Positions 61,316 through 64,000 of a DNA stretch of 64,000 nucleotides are shown piece by piece. The stretch is from contig OX328124.1 of assembly GCA_946811695.1 (NCBI GenBank), forward strand, positions 29,010,148 to 29,074,147, written 5' to 3'. This stretch comes from Gonocerus acuteangulatus. Taxonomy: Eukaryota > Arthropoda > Insecta > Hemiptera > Coreidae. A program made the position numbers and the translations under genes. The notes beneath the pieces were generated by a model, which saw only the letters and a list, made by a program, of their open reading frames with translations, did not search any database and was not told the DNA's origin. Numbering within the stretch: position 1 is the stretch's first letter; each line of letters starts with the position of its first letter.

Positions 61316-62454
61316 TTTTAATTCTTTGAATACTTCAAACGTAAAATATACCTCTGTTGTTAACCCAAAAATGGTGCTTTGTCCCCCTCTCCTTATTGGG
61401 ATTTGTCTCAAGAAATAAGTTTGGCCTTAATTAAATTATGCAAAACTAACATCCATATTGTTGACCTCAAATAAGAATGTTTCCCGATGATTTCCATTTT
61501 TAAGTAAAATTAAGTCAAAGAGACTTGACAGCTTGGAAGTGTTTTCTAAGGGTAGTTAAATATTTTCTGGAGCACAGGAAAGAAGAGAACTCACAATTTT
61601 ATTCTATTCCTATTCGGGTTTTTTTTTCCAAAAATTTCTTTCTCCGTCCATTCAAGCAACATTTTGGAATCTTTCTGAACTTGAAGGAGTTGGTGGTGGA
61701 GGTGTGTGTTTGGATGTTTCTGTACCTAGGATGCAGCAGATTCCATCTTGAGTGTTTTTGGAATGAGGAGATTTTTCAACCTTTCATTCATGTAGGGTGT
61801 AACTAAAGAGAAAGCAAGTCTTCAAAAAGACTTCCGTTTCACTACACATTTCGTCACTTTTAAATTCTTCATCAGTTCCTTCTGCCTCTTACCTTGCCAG
61901 TTCGTGTAGAATTTCTTCATCAGCAAAAGACAGACGATAATGTACCATAATAACGGGTAAAACAACGGTAAATAGTCATGAAATAACTCCTTGAGCTCTA
62001 CATACAAGATGAAAAAGTTGTCATGTATACAAGGCGATCTCGTATCACACACTGAAACTCAGTTTTCCACAGATATACGAAAATTAGGAGTCTGAATAAA
62101 GGTCAATGACTTTCCTTTCTTGTTCGTTGCCTAGAGCACTACTGATAGATAGGGTAATTCAGGGTTACAACCCTCAACCTATGCCCAGATAATCACCGTA
62201 AAAGAAATGAAATGGAAGGTGTCGTATTCGACACCTACTTGTCGAAGGAGGGTTAACTATCTGTGCCCGCGACATTGTCCACATGAATAGAGACTTAATT
62301 AAAAAAATCTACTTAAAAGAAATGCTTCTTTATACATGATATTAGGCGTATAGCCATGGGGGATCAAGCTTATAGGCTGCTAGGCCTGAATATGATTGTT
62401 AAACATGATGGAGCAACTAAGCTACCCCTTAGGGATTGTATACCCCTAGTGTGT
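61316..62454. other. No recognised gene; a hammerhead-like string
   Basis: On the minus strand at about 61880-61835, GGAACTGATGAAGAATTTAA leads into GTGACGAAATGTGTAGTG. The CTGATGA and GAAA boxes are present but there is no convincing stem II. A 93-codon frame at 61525-61806 is not recognised. Confidence 0.35.
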
Positions 62455-62611
62455 ATAGACTGTCTGATAGACAGCAGACATACAGACAAAAATTCTAAAA
62501 ATCATTGTTTTTGGTACTATTGTGTTGATGAAGGCCCCCAATAGTATTTTTTCCCATTTATCTTCCCTGTACAGAGAGCGATCTGTTAGAATTTCATTAT
62601 ATGTATAGATA
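62455..62611 (+). repeat. Dispersed repeat, copy 1 of 2
   Basis: ACAGACAAAAATTCTAAAAA, ACTATTGTGTTGATGAAGGC, CCCAATAGTATTTTTTCCC and CTGTACAGAGAGCGATCTGT recur in order at 63065-63205. The AT-rich TATATGTATAGATAGATTA end may be a retroposon tail. Confidence 0.65.
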
Positions 62612-62930
62612 GATTACGGCTGGTAGTGGCAAGTTGGTAATTTGGGTTCCGAGTAACCCCCCCCCCCTCCTAATGAACTGATTTAGTTTATTTTTACAAC
62701 ACATTTTTCTATTAATATGTCCACAACGAATACCGAGTTTCGTTGAGATACACCAATAATATGGCTGAATAACTACTTTGAATCCGGAGTAAACCCCCCT
62801 CCAGATGAACCAATTTTGCTGGTTAACAAACACCTTCAATCATTTGCTAGGGGAATACTTTATACCAAATTTTGTGACAAAAAAACCTCTGGTGTGTATC
62901 GTGTTAGCGATAGTTCATGAAATGTTCAAC
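62612..62930 (+). repeat. Fragment of a family-1 Helentron-like element
   Basis: TACGGCTGGTAGTGGCAAGT, a C-run, AATGAACTGATTTAGTTTAT and ACAACGAATACCGAGTTTCG match the internal units of copy b (51500-52585) in the same orientation. It ends near TATCGTGTTAGCGATAG without the TA tract or 3' hairpin, so it is truncated at both ends. Confidence 0.7.
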
Positions 62931-63064
62931 ATTATTCTATACATTGGCATAACTTTTTTATTTATGAACACACTGACATGAAGCAAACACTAAATGTTAA
63001 GTGAAGCTACAATATATTAGTGAAAACTGCAACTAAATCGGATGAGCCGTTTCTGAGATTAGTG

Positions 63065-63205
63065 CGCACAGACAAACAGACAAAAATTCTAACAATCATT
63101 GTTTTGGGTTCTATTGTGTTGATAATGGCTCCCAATAGTATTTTTTACCAAATATCTTCCATGCACAGACAGCGATCCGTTTATTATTTAATAGATTAAG
63201 TCTGG
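63065..63205 (+). repeat. Dispersed repeat, copy 2 of 2
   Basis: Second copy of the repeat at 62455-62611, ending TTATTATTTAATAGATTAAG. The two lie on either side of the Helentron-like fragment. Confidence 0.65.
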
Positions 63206-64000
63206 AGTAATAATTTCTCAGGGAGATATTTTTGCAGGTATTGTACCAGTCCGGTTTTAAGCATCAGGCTCCTCTGCATAATATTTTTTACATACACATA
63301 TTTTACTTACAGTGAATGATGAATTTTTATTATTTGTTGCATGCACCACTTCTTAGACGAGTTGTATGTCTCCTGTATTTTCTATATAAGGTGAGGTAAA
63401 ATTATAATTCCGTCAATTATTATTCTTAAAATAATGGATAATATTAACTAAGGATTTTAAGAGAAATGTTTGTATTGAATCAATTTTTACAGCAGCAAGT
63501 GTGCATTTTTATAACAAGATGTGATTTTCAAAATTTGAACAATTTTACAACAACAATTTTGACAAAAATTAGGTTTTAATCAAACATCTGTAAGCCTTAA
63601 AAAATCAAACAAAATCTCCCTGTGCTTTGAAGAGCAGAATTGTGCACCATTGTTTTGACAGTCGCCTAAGTCATAGGAAAACTATTGTGTCGCCAGACTC
63701 AACCTGACACTTTCTGTTTGACCAATTAACCAGGACTTTGGCAAAATAAGGCACCTCAATAGGCAATTAATAAGACAGGCCATAAACATTTATAATAAAT
63801 AAAATTTAAAAGAAAAACAAAAGAGAAACTAAAAGAAGTTTAATAGAGAAACTGTGCATTTGTACCCAAACACTGGAATTGTACATCTCTCTGAGAAAGT
63901 ATTACTCCTGACTTAATCTATACAAATAATAAACAGAAAAAAGTGCTGGGCATAATAAGCCAACATATTAAGAGACATGATTCCTGCCTTCTTTTATATA
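63206..64000. other. No recognised feature
   Basis: AT-rich sequence with no open frame of note. Confidence 0.45.

Overview
This is an AT-rich, intron/intergenic-type stretch of a eukaryotic genome, most likely an arthropod and probably an insect. The evidence is long (TA)n tracts, insect-type non-LTR retrotransposon remains, tRNA-derived SINEs, and hAT- and Helitron-type non-autonomous elements. I found no host gene that I can support. There are no operons, no convincing intact tRNA or rRNA gene, no CRISPR array, and nothing bacterial. Nearly everything recognisable is a mobile element, a relic of one, or a tandem repeat. The species was not determined.

Layout. 1-6.8 kb: mostly unrecognised, with a MITE fragment (1.28 kb), a LINE C-terminal relic (1.8-2.2 kb) and a possible decayed pogo/Tigger-type transposase tail (4.7-5.2 kb). 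6.8-7.5 kb: a tandem repeat carrying a hammerhead-ribozyme-like motif, of the kind associated with Penelope-like elements. 8-12.5 kb: a small MITE, a zinc-knuckle LINE relic, a seven-fold 122-bp repeat, a 41-bp repeat and a tRNA-like SINE. 12.66-12.90 kb: a long palindrome with the same ribozyme-like motif in both arms. 12.83-27.91 kb: a head-to-tail duplication of about 7.54 kb. Its breakpoints lie in the palindrome and in the terminal inverted repeat of a hAT-type MITE, and each copy holds a Jockey-type LINE relic, a SINE and a MITE. 28.79-31.13 kb: the best-preserved coding element, a 5'-truncated LOA/R1-like LINE (reverse transcriptase plus RNase H) with a 15-bp target duplication, a one-base insertion and a stop codon at the catalytic YADD box. 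31.4 kb: a 43-bp tandem array.

33.9-43.9 kb and 51.5-60.2 kb hold at least five Helentron-like non-autonomous elements in two families. Both families share one design: a 5' TC start, an inverted repeat placed asymmetrically, an internal (TA)n tract, and a 3' hairpin followed by CTAA. Among and around them are SINEs with clean target duplications, a hAT MITE nested in a SINE, and a 93-bp tandem array that stays open as a 31-residue repeat. 47.06-48.85 kb: a LINE 3' part whose RNase H active-site segment is amplified into nine 99-bp tandem copies. 49-54.4 kb: further LINE relics, an 83-bp array and a SINE. 56.7-57.2 kb and 61.07-61.32 kb: foldback elements.

The most unusual items are the ribozyme-like motifs in direct and inverted contexts, the duplication whose ends fall in two inverted-repeat structures, the in-frame RNase H amplification, and the matched 5'/3' ends that distinguish the two Helentron-like families. 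All family assignments come from reading motifs by eye; no search was run.
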